64,000 nucleotides of DNA from NCBI GenBank assembly GCA_023079485.1, contig CM041090.1:248001-312000 (forward strand), given 5' to 3'. Of this stretch, positions 12,765 to 25,500 are shown piece by piece. This stretch comes from Archilochus colubris. Taxonomy: Eukaryota; Chordata; Aves; Apodiformes; Trochilidae. Every line of letters begins with the position of its first letter. Position 1 is the first letter of the stretch. A program made the position numbers and the translations under genes. A model generated the notes under the pieces. It had not been told where the DNA came from and searched no databases. It saw nothing but the letters and a program-made list of their open reading frames with translations.

Positions 12765-15700
12765 ATTTTTCTTTATTCACTGTTTATTACAGCTATTTTA
12801 TTTCCTTTCAATTCTTTATCTTCCTGAAGAACAGGGTTATTCCTATTCTTCCTCTCCTCTTCATAGCTTTGATCCTTTTCTCCAGAGGAAAAGAGAAGTG
12901 CTGGATTTGCAGCCATATAATTGCTGGGTTGCACTTACCCCAGCAAAGCTTTTCTATACCAGTTATCTCTGAGGGTGTCTGATGATGAAAATGAGTCTTG
13001 AAGACTCAGTTTTGAAACTGAGTACCATCCCTACAGCCAGCTGCCATTGTCCTTCAGGAAGTATGTCAGTCCTTGACAAGCATCAGGTAGTCGTGATATT
13101 TGGTAAGAATTAGTTTTGGATGCTGTGTGTTATGACTGATCTCCAAACCCATCCAGTGTCCTTAGTTCTTTTAACTATCCCTCCATTTCTTCAATGTCAT
13201 TCCTCCTTCTCATACAGACACCAAAGAGCTTTTAAAAGGACAGCTAAGTACACAGCCAAATGAAAAATATTCTTTACTTCTAAAGGGAACCTCTTTCTGC
13301 AGCCTATATGAGTTCTTTAGGTTTGAAGATTTCCCTATAGCCTTCCCATGTGTAGTTGTAGCTGAGCTTTTTACACCACTGAAATTACTGCTGATACATA
13401 AATAAAATAGCTACACTCAGTGGTGGTCACAGGTCCTCATCTTTAGTCATGCAGAACGTCAGTAGGAACTGTGAAACATCTGTCTACTGTGACAGGTAGG
13501 CTGTGATTCTGTCTGAAAGATTACCAGGTGACCAAAGCAGAGCCTGGACACTGAGCTGTGGCTCTGAGGTTTGCTCCACTTCTCATTTGTCAATAATTAT
13601 TTTCACTATTGTGGGTTTTTTAACCATGCTCACATGATGGTGAGGACGGGCTCGCATCCTGTGCACGCAAAATGCAATGTTCTGAAATTTTCTGCTGTGT
13701 GAAATAAACAGGTTTACTTGGTTATTGCACCTTGCCTTGCATTTCTAGGCAAGCTGTACAGTGGGATCGATGGACTCTAGGCCAAAGAGGGATTTAATGT
13801 TGTCTCTGCTGCTGCTTTGCTGATTTTCTGAGGTATATGAAAAATACAAAGCAGGATTAATTCTGACAGGATGAGATTGGGAATATACTTTTTTGGTTTT
13901 TTTAGGTAAAAGTATTGTGTAGTTTATGCAGTCATTAAGAAATTACTTTTTTATTATCTCAGTAGGGTGGCAAGAACAGCAGCAGGACAGAAAAGATGTA
14001 GCAATAGAAGGAAAGTATTGCCTTCTTTGTGGGTTTCTTTTGTCTGTGGTTTTTTTTGTTGGTTTTTTTTTTTCTGGCAATTTGAGCCAGTCTGGGAGTG
14101 AATTGAAAATTCTGACTTAATTTAAGACAATTAGAATCATTACCGAGCAAGTAACTTGGATATAGGATATAACTGAAGGAGTTAAGCCTTGGGTCTATAG
14201 GTCAGCCCTGATGACAACAAGGTGTATTTCTAAATTATACAATGCTGTGTGAGTTCTGTATAGATTTACAAATTAAAGTGCTGCAGGAAGTGTTGGGGAG
14301 CGTGGGAATAACAACGTCTCTGAAGGTGTCAGGGGGATGGGGGCAATGCTTTCACAGCCTGAGAGTGATTTCACATTGTTCAAAATAAAGCTTTTTGTGC
14401 AAATCTAGGCTGGAGATGGTCTCAAACTACCCTGAGGTTTATTACCTGCTTCTGCTTTTGAGCAGATAAGGTTCAAATCTGGCCTTGGGCATGTATTTTC
14501 CTATGAATTCCAAATCTTTGAAGAGAACTGTTTTACCTTTTGGGTAGGAATTTGGCTGTGGAGTTTAGAAATTGTAAAACTATATAAGGTGAATATATGC
14601 CAGGTCTTCATCTACTTCTCTGTGCATCTGCTGTGGATAACTTGCATTGATAAAGTTCTCCTGTTGGACTTTGACTTAAAAATTAACTGAAGGTTGTAAT
14701 TCATTTCAGAACAGCAGGACTGTGAGCAACTCCCTTGTTCTGAATTACTTTGGTATTCAGGCTACTTGAGAGATACTGCTGCTGCTTGTCCTGCAGACTT
14801 GGTTAAGACTGGTTTACAGTTCACAGTTTAGAGAGAAACTGGCTGAAACCCAAGAACTTGTTTTTCACAGGTTTCAAAGTTCTGAACTTCTAATGTCTTA
14901 CTTTCTCTAACAAAAGAGAGATTACAAACTTGTGCTTCCCTGCTGTCTTCCCAAATTAGTTGATAGCACTATAGTTGGGATCTTGGCTTGAGAAAAGAGA
15001 GAGCAAAGGGTAGGTCTCAAGTTTGAATGAGGAGAGTGTTCTAAATTCTGGCTTTATTATTTTAAGGTTCTTGCTTTGTCTTCTGCTTGGAACTATGCCC
15101 ATATCCTGAGGAAAAATATTGTTTGAAATGCCACGCTTCTATGAGTGGGTTAAACCAGCAACTTTTCATAAGTACTGAAGTGAATTAACAGCACTATAAA
15201 GTTCATAATCAGCTCATCTTAATTTTCTGAGCTTTCAAGGCTGCTGCTTTTTCCTGGGGTAATATGTGTGTCTCTGCACTGACACCAGAATCTTAGAGTT
15301 TTGCCACCAAAATAGTTAAGTGTGATGGCTTGGTTTTTAGCTGCATGGTTCTCCATTTACCAGTACTAGGAAGATTTTCATATTTTTTTCTCCTCAGAAA
15401 GATTTGTATAACTTACAGAACTGAGTCAGGTATTGAAGTGATGAGTACTACTGGGCTTGGTCGAACCTGCAAAGTTCAAATCTGAATTTGGATCTGAGCT
15501 TTCCCTGGGGTAGGTGGTGTGTTTGGACATTGTGTTGGTTTGACCTTTTATAGTGGGAGCTCTGAAGTGCAGGTCCAGGTGTGGATCCTCACAAGTATGA
15601 GGCATTCAGGGCCACTTGTTCAAACTGGCTCCTTTTAAACACGAGGTAATTGAAATAATGTACCACTGGATCTCTTTTTGGGGGAAGTGTCTACAGCATT

Positions 15701-16861
15701 GTATCTGAAGGGCAATATCTTGCCGTGCCTTTATGTTTTTTGAAAGGAGTCGTTTGAAAGCTACAAAGAATGAGTTAGAAGGCAGGTTTGTTTTGTTTAA
15801 TTACTGTAGAAGTACCTTGAGAACTGAAGCAGTAAATGAGGACTTCAGATTTTAGAGAAATCCTATCTGAATCTTGGGATTCAACATTTTTAAAGCCACT
15901 GAATCCTGGAGACCAGAACATTGCTGTTAATACAGAGTGCTTTTCCAGAGCCCTTTTGACACATTTGCTTTTGAAGGACCAGGCTGAGGAAGAGGGAGCT
16001 CTTTGTCTCTGGTCAGAATAAACTCATTGTACACCCAGACAATTAACTCTTCAGTCGACTTACCAGCCTCTGTAAAGCATTCTGGTCCCCTCTCTATCTC
16101 CAGTTCTATTCAGGCACTTCAGCACACCAATGTTTTTTGTTTATTATGCTGAAAAATTCCTTCACAAGAATAGTCAGAGCTGATCAACATTGTCCTCCCA
16201 ACAGCATTTATCTCCTTCTGGCAGTGAATGTGTCAATCAGGAATCAAAAAGCCAAACAGAGGAGGCTTTGAATTGTGTCACGGGGGTCAGAGTTACTTCC
16301 AGCTGTCTGTGCCTGGGATAGACTTTCTCGCATGGAGAATTGTGCTGCCATACAAATGCACCAACTGCATTGGACCACAAAGTCTGTGGGGCTTGACTGA
16401 CTTTTTCTTTCATGTTGATGCACCTGCGAGAGAGATGTGAGGAGGAAGCGGGGGGAACTAATGCCTTCCAGAAGGCGAAGTCTCCTCATCCTATCTGGAT
16501 GATGCCTGGAATGCAGTGTTGAAGTAAACACTGCCTGCGCCTGTAAGACCTACAGAACAAATGATGTAGGAAGGGAAAAAAACACTGCAGGGACAGTGCA
16601 AGTCCACTACTGCAATAAAGATCTCGTTAGGCCATACAGAGCTCTTTCATGTTCAGGCTTGGGCACATTTGCACCATTTAAAGCAAAACTTTTCTGTATT
16701 TTGGTCCCTGTCCAAGTGTTTGTGGATTGTTAGATGCGAAGGGAGCACATGATGCTGTTTCTTAAAATGAAGGCAATAAAGAGTGAGAACTTGCTTTTGC
16801 CAATTTGGTTTAAAAAGCTGCACTTTTTCTTAACACTTGTGGCATCTCCATGCATAGAAGT

Positions 16862-16904
16862 AGTTGGACTTAAAGGTCTTTTTCAGCCAAAGCAATTCTA
16901 TGAG
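16862..16904 (+). mobile_element. CR1 3'-terminal scrap
   Basis: A short stretch resembles the CR1 3' end: GTTGGACTTAAAGGTC at 16864, then a pyrimidine-rich CAGCC and an ATTCTATGA-type tail at 16896-16904. Only the tail is preserved, as is common for heavily 5'-truncated CR1 insertions. The assignment rests on this motif alone. Confidence 0.5.
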
Positions 16905-19119
16905 AAGGGGTGTGAAAACCTGGTAGTCTAACTGCACTGGTGCATGTGCATTTCAACTTCTTTGTGAAAAGTTATCTTGATTTGGCTGGATTGCAAAGAT
17001 TTCACTTTTTTAAATGAATGCTAACTTTCTGTATTTATATTGCTGATATGTGTTTCTCTATAGAAATTGCATAGACTATTAAATTGTGACTTGCTGAAAC
17101 TGTTTCACTTTTTGTAGGGAATGCCTGTGATTAAGACAATTTTTTCCACCTCTGCAATACTGGAAGGGAAATGTATTTTTGTATAAGTCGTCATGTAGTG
17201 CAAACACAGTTTTGTTGTCTTTTTTTAACGCTTTAGACAGCAGTCCCAAGCCTGGGGGTAATGCATAGAAATGTTGAAGTTGTAAAATTGAATTTTCAGG
17301 GTTCAGGAACTGTACAGATACAGGGAGTTTGAGATGACCTGGGAGATCTTTGTTGCCTCTGACTGGAGTTACTAAAACAACAGAAAGGTGTACATATGAG
17401 TTAAGTCCCTCAGGAGTGATCAAGCTCAAAGCTGTTCTGACTTCTCTCTTCCCTTAAAGGTGGGCTTTAGAATCAAACAGGTTGTGTTAAGAATTCATTC
17501 ACAGTCCTGGGTATTTATGCTCTAAGCTGCCTATTTAGCTTCAGCTGTGTTCTGTAATAGCTCACCCCAAAACAGATGATGGTAAGTGAAGGAAGTGCTA
17601 GACACTGGGGAAAGACTGCCTCCTCTCAGGGCAGAGCTCTGCACTTAAAACTGTAACCCTCTTATTCTTCCAGGATGGCTCAAAATCTGGGAACAATTGA
17701 TATTCAAGCTGTAGACTTTAAAAAAGTTTAGATTTTGTACACAGTCTGGATGATTGACCCCATAAGCACTAGTGCTCTTTGAAATGGTAGAACAGATTCC
17801 AGTGAGAACACAAGCGATGTACTGAAGACTGCTGAAAAGGAATATAGATGTTGGGCTAATAACATAGTGATGCAAGTTTACAGACTGCTTTGGCAGTGGG
17901 TATATTCTCCCTTGTAGGAGATGAGACATGGGAAGTTAATTCTATCATCTAGCTTTTGCTCTTTCTCCAGCTGCCATTAGGTGGCTTGAGGGAAGAGCAG
18001 TGATTCACAGCAGCAGACATTTCCTTCCCATTTCTCCATAGTAATTCATACTTTTTCTGTGTCAGGGACCTTGGTTTTTTCCTGACACAACTCAAGTTGC
18101 TCCTGGCCTCCGTGCCTGTCATTCAGAAAAAAAAGACCACTTTACTTCATGTGAAAGACAACTGTTAAATCTCCTTGTCCCTCTATCTTAGTGTACGCTT
18201 CAGTCATTCCAGAGATGGGTACTTGCTAGATATTCTGCAAGGATGAGTCAAAAGGAGGGGAGTCCTAATGGGACCATGGAGTTCTTGCCCACCACTGTCA
18301 GTAGATCTGGTCACACAAGTAATTGTCCCTGTTTTGAGTTATTGTCAGGCTAATACAACAAAAGCTGTTCTTGAGCATCTGAGCCTCTGACAGCCAGTGG
18401 AAGTGGGCTTCTGGCTTACAGCCATGGTATCTTAGTGTGACAATGGCTTGGGGAGAGTTGTTTGAACCTGCCTGTTTCACTCCTACCAATGATGAGATAA
18501 AAATACTGGCTTTATGTTGACATGAGTTGAGCCAGAAAAATCGGTTCAACGTTTACAAGTGTGTGCTAGGAAAAGGAGGCTTACTGGAAAGGAGTTACAT
18601 GGCTTTAAAATTATGTCCCATCTGGAGGTATTCTGTTGAGTGATACAATCTGCATTCAGTGGTTGTCTTGGAAAAAGAAATCAAGTATTCATGGTGGGTT
18701 GTAAATGTGGAAGAGAAGCATGCCAAGGCAGTTTTTCAAGGCTCTGAGAATATTCTGTCATCAAGGGAAATGATATTTGGTAGTTCTTCAGTACAAGAGT
18801 TCCTGCTCTGGAAGCATTGCCACCTAGAGGGATTAGGAAGCACTTACTTGACCTCTTTGACCCCTTTGTTGGTGACATGCTTTGCATGAGGAACTATTGC
18901 AGTGACATGCCTTTTTTTGAGGAAAGGAAAGGAACACCTGATGAACATACTTCATTGCCTTTAGCTCTGAAGTAACCATATCCTGTACGTCTTGTGATGT
19001 ATCACAGGAGTCCCCAGATCTCTGCAATCACTTGTTTTCTCTGTTCTGTGTTAAAGTGGTTCTTGAAGGAATATGAAACGTGTGTTCAAACCCATCAAGC
19101 ATGTAAAACAGAACCTATT

Positions 19120-19218
19120 CTTTGTTTATCAAGAGCAAATAGGCCTGTGGAACAAATGTTCAGTGTGATGAACAGTGTACTGAGCAAGAGGAAAAATCGA
19201 ATCAGAGAGCACAAGTAT
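19120..19218 (+). pseudogene. Probable hAT-family transposase C-terminal relic
   Basis: The + strand frame ending at the stop codon 19219-19221 reads SRANRPVEQMFSVMNSVLSK followed by RKNRIREHKY. The pattern A-N-x-x-x-E-x-x-F-S-x-M-N with R-x-x-R spacing is typical of the C-terminal dimerisation (hATC) region of hAT DNA transposases and their domesticated relatives. Upstream the frame is open to 18994 (KWFLKEYETCVQTHQACKTE), but I recognise nothing certain there. No terminal inverted repeats or 8-bp target duplication were found. It is most likely an old decayed transposon fragment, though a chance match is possible because the motif is short. Confidence 0.45.
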
Positions 19219-20067
19219 TAGGGTTGTTCTTCTGCCCAAAGGGAATGGCAGAAAAGCTTTTTGCCATAAGCTAATTTGAAACACTGAGACCTACTGAGAG
19301 TTCTGAAGGTTTAAGAAATAGATTTGTTAGTTTCAGAGTAAGAAGCTGGCAGCTGGGAAGTGAGCATGGTGTTTTTAATAAAGTGCAATTTTTGTCTTTT
19401 ATGTGTTTATTTCCTGACCTTTAAAAAATATTCAGAAATATCCTTGGCTTTTGATTTTTCAAATATAGTGAGTGTAATTACAGGACTCTTGTCAATTGCA
19501 TTTTTTTATGTATGTGTGATGAAAGAACTGTACTTGAGCGAGCAGGGGAATAATTAGACTTCCCCCTACTTGCAAAACCCTTAATACTGTACTGAGTGCT
19601 GATGCAATGTGGACTTAGTGATAATTTGGCCTTAGTAACCCAGTGAGAAAATTATAATGTAGTTCAGAGCCATTTTACTGAGATTATCTCAAACAAACCC
19701 TTCAGTTCAAAGGTTTTTTGTGGCATTTTTGTCTATTTCTGCATTTTTCTGTCTAATACTCTCCAGTAGCTTTATGCCTAAATTTATTGAAAAACTGCTA
19801 CCAAAATCTTGAAGAAAGTATTTCCCAAACTGTAATTGCTGCCATCTCTCTTATTCATACACAGACACCAGACAAAAAGAAACCCCTGAACCTGAGGCAT
19901 TCCAAATTCTGCAAAAGTTCACATAATGGTTTGGATAAAGTGCTGTGGCTCATATCCACTCCTAATTTTTCTCCATTGTTGACTTCAGGGTTGCTGCTTT
20001 AAAGCTGAAAAGCTGTTTTGTAACTATTTGGTGCTGAAGCATGCAATAGGAGCAATAAGAATAATTT

Positions 20068-20555
20068 TCATAGAATCACAAAGTGTTAGGGATTGGTAAG
20101 GACTTCTAGAGATCATCGACTCCAACGCCCCTGCAAAAGCAGGATCACCTGGGGCAGGCCACACAGGATCACATCCAGGCAGGTTTTGAAAGTCTCCAGA
20201 GAAGGAGACTCCACAGCATCTCTGGGCAGTGTGTGCCAGTGCTGCATCACCCTCACAGTGAAGAGGTTTCTCCTCATGTTGAGGTGGAACTTCCTATGTT
20301 CTAGCTTACACCCATTATTCCTTGTCCTATTAATAGGCACCACCAAAAAGAGATTGGCCCCTTCCTCTTGGCACATACCCCTCAGATATGTATAGATATT
20401 AGTAAGATCCCCTTTCAGCCTTCCTTCTTAAGGCTAAACAGCCCCAGTTCTCTCAGTCTTCCCTCATAAAAGAGATGTTCAGTTCCCTCAGTCATCCTCA
20501 TAGCTCCCTGTTGGACTCTATCCAGTAGATTGCTGCCTCGGTTTTTGTGCCACTT
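20068..20555 (-). mobile_element. CR1 LINE 3' end, minus strand
   Basis: In reverse complement the left end carries the CR1 3' tail (ATTCTATGA-type, next to CTCTAGAAGTCCTTACC). The minus-strand frame 20113-20376 reads [20 protein letters not shown], then [20 protein letters not shown] and [10 protein letters not shown], the C-terminal end of CR1 ORF2. It is more diverged than the 28-30 kb copies, with a gap where GLPREVV-type residues differ, which suggests an older subfamily. It is truncated at the 5' end and inactive. Confidence 0.85.
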
Positions 20556-21594
20556 TTCTTCCTTTTGTATATATCTCAAGAATTTTTCACCTTTCCAGTT
20601 CTTCTATTGAGTACCTTTTGAAGTTTGGGGTTGGTTTTTCAATCTGTAAAAACAATTATGCTGATTACATATTGCTCACTTCTTCATTACCCAGTGACAT
20701 GTCATCCTAAATAAATAACAAGCCATAGCTCTGGTTTCTGGGATCTTGAAGAAGCAGAACAGCCTATTCTAACAAAAAAAGTAAAGATTAACTGTTTACC
20801 TTTATCCAAAGATTTTTTTTCTGTTTTCTTTTTATCCAGTAAAATCTCTCTTCTTGTAAATTAAGCAAAATTCAGGATTTTTTTCCAACCTCAACCTTTT
20901 AAACAAAAACACTGCTTATCCACATTAGTGATAATATTCAGTAACAGGAAAATTCAGAATAAGAGTTTACTGAGGAATGGTAAGTATTTTTTCAGCTAAG
21001 CATTTTTTGCTCTGCTTGCAGAGAAGCATACAGCCAAATACAATGATGAGGTGGGAAAATGACAGCAGGGTCTCTCTTGCTCATTTCTGTCCATCTCCCT
21101 TACTTGAGAGAACTTTTGGGACTGAAATGGAATTGCCAACATGTATTTTGCTTTCTGTGGAAATGCATAAAATTATGACCTGTGGAAGAGGTGTTCAGGC
21201 TTTTGCTCACTTAATAAAACTGCAAATATAGGTATGGATGGGAAAAATCTCAGCAGACCTCCATTTTCTTTCTCTGCTCTTCCTTTCCCCTTCCAATGGT
21301 CTCTTACTTTTCTAATTGGAACTAATACAGGGGAAGGCTGTGGGTGGTTATTGTTGCCTCTGAGGTGAGCTGTCCCATGTACCTTTCCTCCAGATGTTGT
21401 CTACCCTGTGCATAGATAGTTGTGCAGACAGTGGCAACCCTGGCTTTGCTGCCATGAACTCTTTTATCCAACTGAGTTTTGCTGAGTAACTTTAGACTGT
21501 GGGTTACTGCCTACTTTAATGCTTAGTGTCATCCTTTGCCCAAAACACGCAAAAAATAGTCTTTACAGATTGTAAGTTTTAAGTCATTGTATTC

Positions 21595-21612
21595 CAAAAA
21601 AAAAAAAAAAAG
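21595..21612. repeat. Poly-A run
   Basis: An uninterrupted run of A about 18 long lies in the intron. No processed pseudogene or SINE body is recognisable upstream of it on the + strand. Confidence 0.7.
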
Positions 21613-22542
21613 CTAGGCTAATTTCATCTTATTTTACATCCTAAGACTGTCCTCTACTGTTTGTTCCAATTTAGCTTTTCCACAGTCAAAAGTTTTGCCT
21701 GACTAAATGCTATGACACTGTTCTAGTGATGTGTAACGATGCTGGGGCTTGAAATCCAGATCCCTGTGGATGCTGAGGAAATTAGTCTCAGCCTGAGCTG
21801 AAGCTGGGCCTGTAGGTATGATGGATAACAGTGTAAGGTGAGCACTTTTCCATGTGGTCCATCTCCAGTGAGATTTATATTTCCTGTGGAATCTCTTTTG
21901 GTTGAAGCTTTTAATTACGAAAGACTTGTGGTCAGAACACGTGGAGTCCTATTGCTCGTGAAAAACCTAATGGAAGATCAGCTTTTTCCCATAATTTTTC
22001 TATCTACGGTGTTGCAATTAAACAGCACCTTGATGCAGACATCATAAGAAAAAAAGATTTGCTACTGACCTTCCCTTTCTAACAGCTCTGGAGTGAATGG
22101 TGGTGCCAGGCTCTGCAGAGGTAAGTTTCAGAAGAGAAGTTTTTCTTTTGAACAAAAGGAATAAGGAGAACAACACAGTGGGACAGCAATCTCTAGACCT
22201 CTGATGTCTCAGGAGATGGCCTTTGTGGGGTATATAGCCACCTGAAACTAAAAATGTGATTGCCTGACAAGTGCAGCAAGGGGAGACTACCGGGTGATGC
22301 ACAGCTATGGTTTATGGAGGAAGGGGAGGGAGGAGGGGAGACTTCTTTTAAGTTGAAGGATAGTGCTTGATGCATGCTTACTGAAAATGTTACAGCTGTT
22401 AGCTCATACTGTCTGTTTCCTCTCTCTTCTGGACTTGGCCGGGCCATGTACAAATCCCAATCATTCAACAGTACTGGAGAGTAGATAGTATTTACCTCAA
22501 TAATGGTAGTTTCTTTTCGATTCTTTTTAACCCTCAATTCAG

Positions 22543-22599
22543 ATGACGGTTCGAAGCCAACGCCTACCATGGAAACCCAGCCTATTTTTGATGGTGAAG
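22543..22599 (+). CDS. SMOC1: SMOC1 exon: linker, second small exon
   Basis: This 57-bp exon lies between acceptor CTCAATTCAG and donor GTAAGAG, phase 1 at both ends, so it is a 19-codon cassette. With the leading G it encodes DDGSKPTPTMETQPIFDGE. The human counterpart, from memory, reads PVFDGD where this has PIFDGE, giving two conservative changes. It forms the acidic and proline-rich middle of the linker between the two thyroglobulin domains. The previous intron is 17.8 kb, so the exon sits isolated in repeat-bearing sequence. Confidence 0.95.
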
Positions 22600-25500
22600 G
22601 TAAGAGCATCCCTTAAAATAACAGCAACAAAAAAAATAGTTCCTTCTCCCTTTTCCTTAAGATTTATGACTCAAATGCTTTCTTTATCCCACAAAGCAGA
22701 AAAGCCAATGAATCTCATAAGTTATCCAAATTTCACAGTGCCCTTGGGACCTCAGGCATTTTCCCTAATCCATTTACATCCCCCCCTCTTCCCTGGAATC
22801 CAGCAATAGCACCAGTTGACCAGATTCCTGGGGTAACCTTGGAGGAAAAGGTGTCATGGCAGAAAAAATATGCATCGAGTCAGAAATGGGAACTTGTTTC
22901 AGACTGTCCTTACCCACTCACTCCCTTCATTCTCATGACACCAATGCTGGGAGTTTCATAATCTCTGCAACATTTAGGGCTTCATGAAAGGGAGGGTAGT
23001 GCTAAACCACAGCTAGTGAATGTTGACTTAAAAGAAAATTGCTGGGAGGTTTCTTTATTTAGCAATTACTTTCATTGACGCACATACTAATTAAGCAAAT
23101 GAAGTCAGTGTCCTGAGTCCATTTTATTTGTGGCCCACCAAAGCAGTTTGCTTCAAAAATGGGCTAATCTTGCTATTGTATTCTTTCGGAGAGAGAATGT
23201 CAGACTATAGTCCATTGGAAGCCTTGAAATCAGGGTAAAAATGGCTGTCATCACAGAGGGTTCAAGCCTTTCACCCATAGAAACTTAAATAATACCAATG
23301 TGGATAGTGGTCCTTGGGTATGTATGAGCCTATTAGCTGCTTCTATCTTAAATATTGCTTAAAACTATATGTTTGCTGCAGTTTTAAACCCACAGCCACT
23401 ATACTGTAGCCATGGGGTGAAGTCTGAACAACTGTGTCACACCTGAAATTGTGGAACATAAAGCAGTGAGGGAAAGCCTAAGTATTTTCATACAGAACTT
23501 GATACTTTTAAAAAACTTGATCAAAGGCAGAAATGGAGACTACTGAGCAAGAGTAGGTGGTGCTGTTGATACACCCTGCCTTCTTGTGAAAAACAGGTGA
23601 TGGAATGGCAGTTGCTGGGGTTTTTTCTGCTAAAATAAGCTTATTTAATGGCAAGATACTGTAGATTTGTAACTTTGTCACAAGCAAAAAAACCAAAACC
23701 TTCAGAAGAAAAAGTATTCTCAAATAAACAGAGGAGACTGAAGCCATGCTTGCTATTTCTTGTTTGTATCAAAATAAAGTTCCTTCTGGCAGCAGGCTGA
23801 TGTTAAGTTGCTGTTTGTAATCACAAACTTCTGGTCTTTAAGATATTCAAAGGAAAGAATGCACTAGGAAAATGCAGGAACAAGCTGATCTGGTTGATCT
23901 GTTTAGAAGCTAGGAGACACTCAACATTTTGGCCATTCAAATAGAACTGGCCAAAGTTCTTGAGAAATTTTGTAGATCAGACTTTTTCAGGTTCCTCTGG
24001 AAAAAACCTCATCCTACCTTCCTTGAAAAACATCTTCACACTGATTTGTAGGTGAAATCAAGTCTGACAAATGGGCCTGAACTGTGTGATGAAAAAATGC
24101 CTCTTACAAATCTTGCAATGTATTATGCAAGACTTTATCTCCTAGACTTCTATAGAGGGTGACTAATGCAGTGGCTTCTTGTTATATTGGCAGTTTCCCT
24201 TATGACTTGGGAGAAGAGGATATGACAGGCAGGTTAATCAAGCCATGCATTGATGAATAACAACTGCTAAATTTGTCACTCTGTGTTTTTGTCCTATCTG
24301 TTAGTAAAATAGGACTAACTAGATTTCAGTGGTGGTTGTAGCAATGAGCACAAAGAAATCCATTTTGGGTCTGACCAAAAGGTTGTGTATTATACCACCT
24401 TCAAGCATGATGTGTTGAACAGTGGATGAAAGTGGATACATCAGAAGAGTTCAAGAAGCATTTAGCCTGGAGAAGTCTTAAAGATGACTATTATAATAGC
24501 AGCCTTCCAAATACCTACAGGGAGGCTTATCAAGAAGATGGAACCAGGTACTTCACAGTAATGCATGATATGACACCACAGTCAAATTGAAACAAAACTT
24601 TTGGACTGGATAAAAGGAAATACTTAGTCACCATAAGGACAATGGGGCAGAGGAACAGGTTGTTCAGAGAGGTGATCTTCTGTCCTTTCTTTCCTGAGCC
24701 ACTTGGATAGAGCTGTGAGGAACCTGGTCTGTTCTTATAGCTGACCTTGCCTGGAGCAGAAGGTTGGGCTGACACCTCAGGATGTCATCCTGAAAAATCC
24801 TGTGATTCTATCTCAGGAAAAATGTCATGATACTAGAATATTCTCTCAGTGTCTTTGATAAGCCTTCCTGAGGAACGGCTTGTAGTTGGTGCCTGACACA
24901 AATGTTAGATGACAGAAAAAGGCAAAACAAAAAAGCCATTCACCTGTCAGGTATGGACACTTTGTAGTAGATGCTCAAAGGAGGCAAAGTCCAAATCCCT
25001 TGCAGTTTAACCGTGTTTAAGATTTGTTGGGCTCCTGAACGGTGTGGAGCTGATAGCAACATGAATGAGCAATAAAAACATGGAATTTCTTTTCATGCTT
25101 TATGTTTGAATGCCTGCATTCAGTCCACAAGGGGCTGACTTATTTCAAACAACATTAAATACACTCAGCTGCCGTGAAATGTGTGACACCTCTTGGACCT
25201 CAGCATGTCCAAGATGAAAATTGTCCTTTTTCATGATTTCACCTACATTAGAGGATAATGAAAATTCACATTTCAAGTATAATAAGTTCCCACTCCCTAC
25301 TATCCTCCCAAGGGCATAACAGGGCAGTGCCAGAGATAATGTAGATAAGATAAATTCAGCTTTCCTCTCCAAGGTTTGAATCATAGAGCAGCCATCTCTC
25401 TAAAAAAGTAATTTTATTTCATTTCAGTGCAGATTTCGGCAAGAATTATATATAGTGCATCTGCTCTTAGGACAAGATTCTCCTGTGCACAGGAGTATTT

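Larger units (their letters stand above)
4749..22542 (+). other. SMOC1: SMOC1 intron (17.8 kb, phase 1)
   Basis: The intron has a GTGAGT donor at 4749 and the acceptor CTCAATTCAG ending at 22542. Content: a T/G-rich G-run tract (5491-5650), an A/C-rich tract (6246-6306), twin hairpins (12720-12764), a CR1 3'-end scrap (about 16862-16904), a probable hAT transposase relic (about 19120-19218), a minus-strand CR1 (about 20068-20555) and a poly-A run (21595-21612). The remainder is AT-rich unique-looking sequence. None of the short open frames in it resembles a known protein. Confidence 0.85.
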
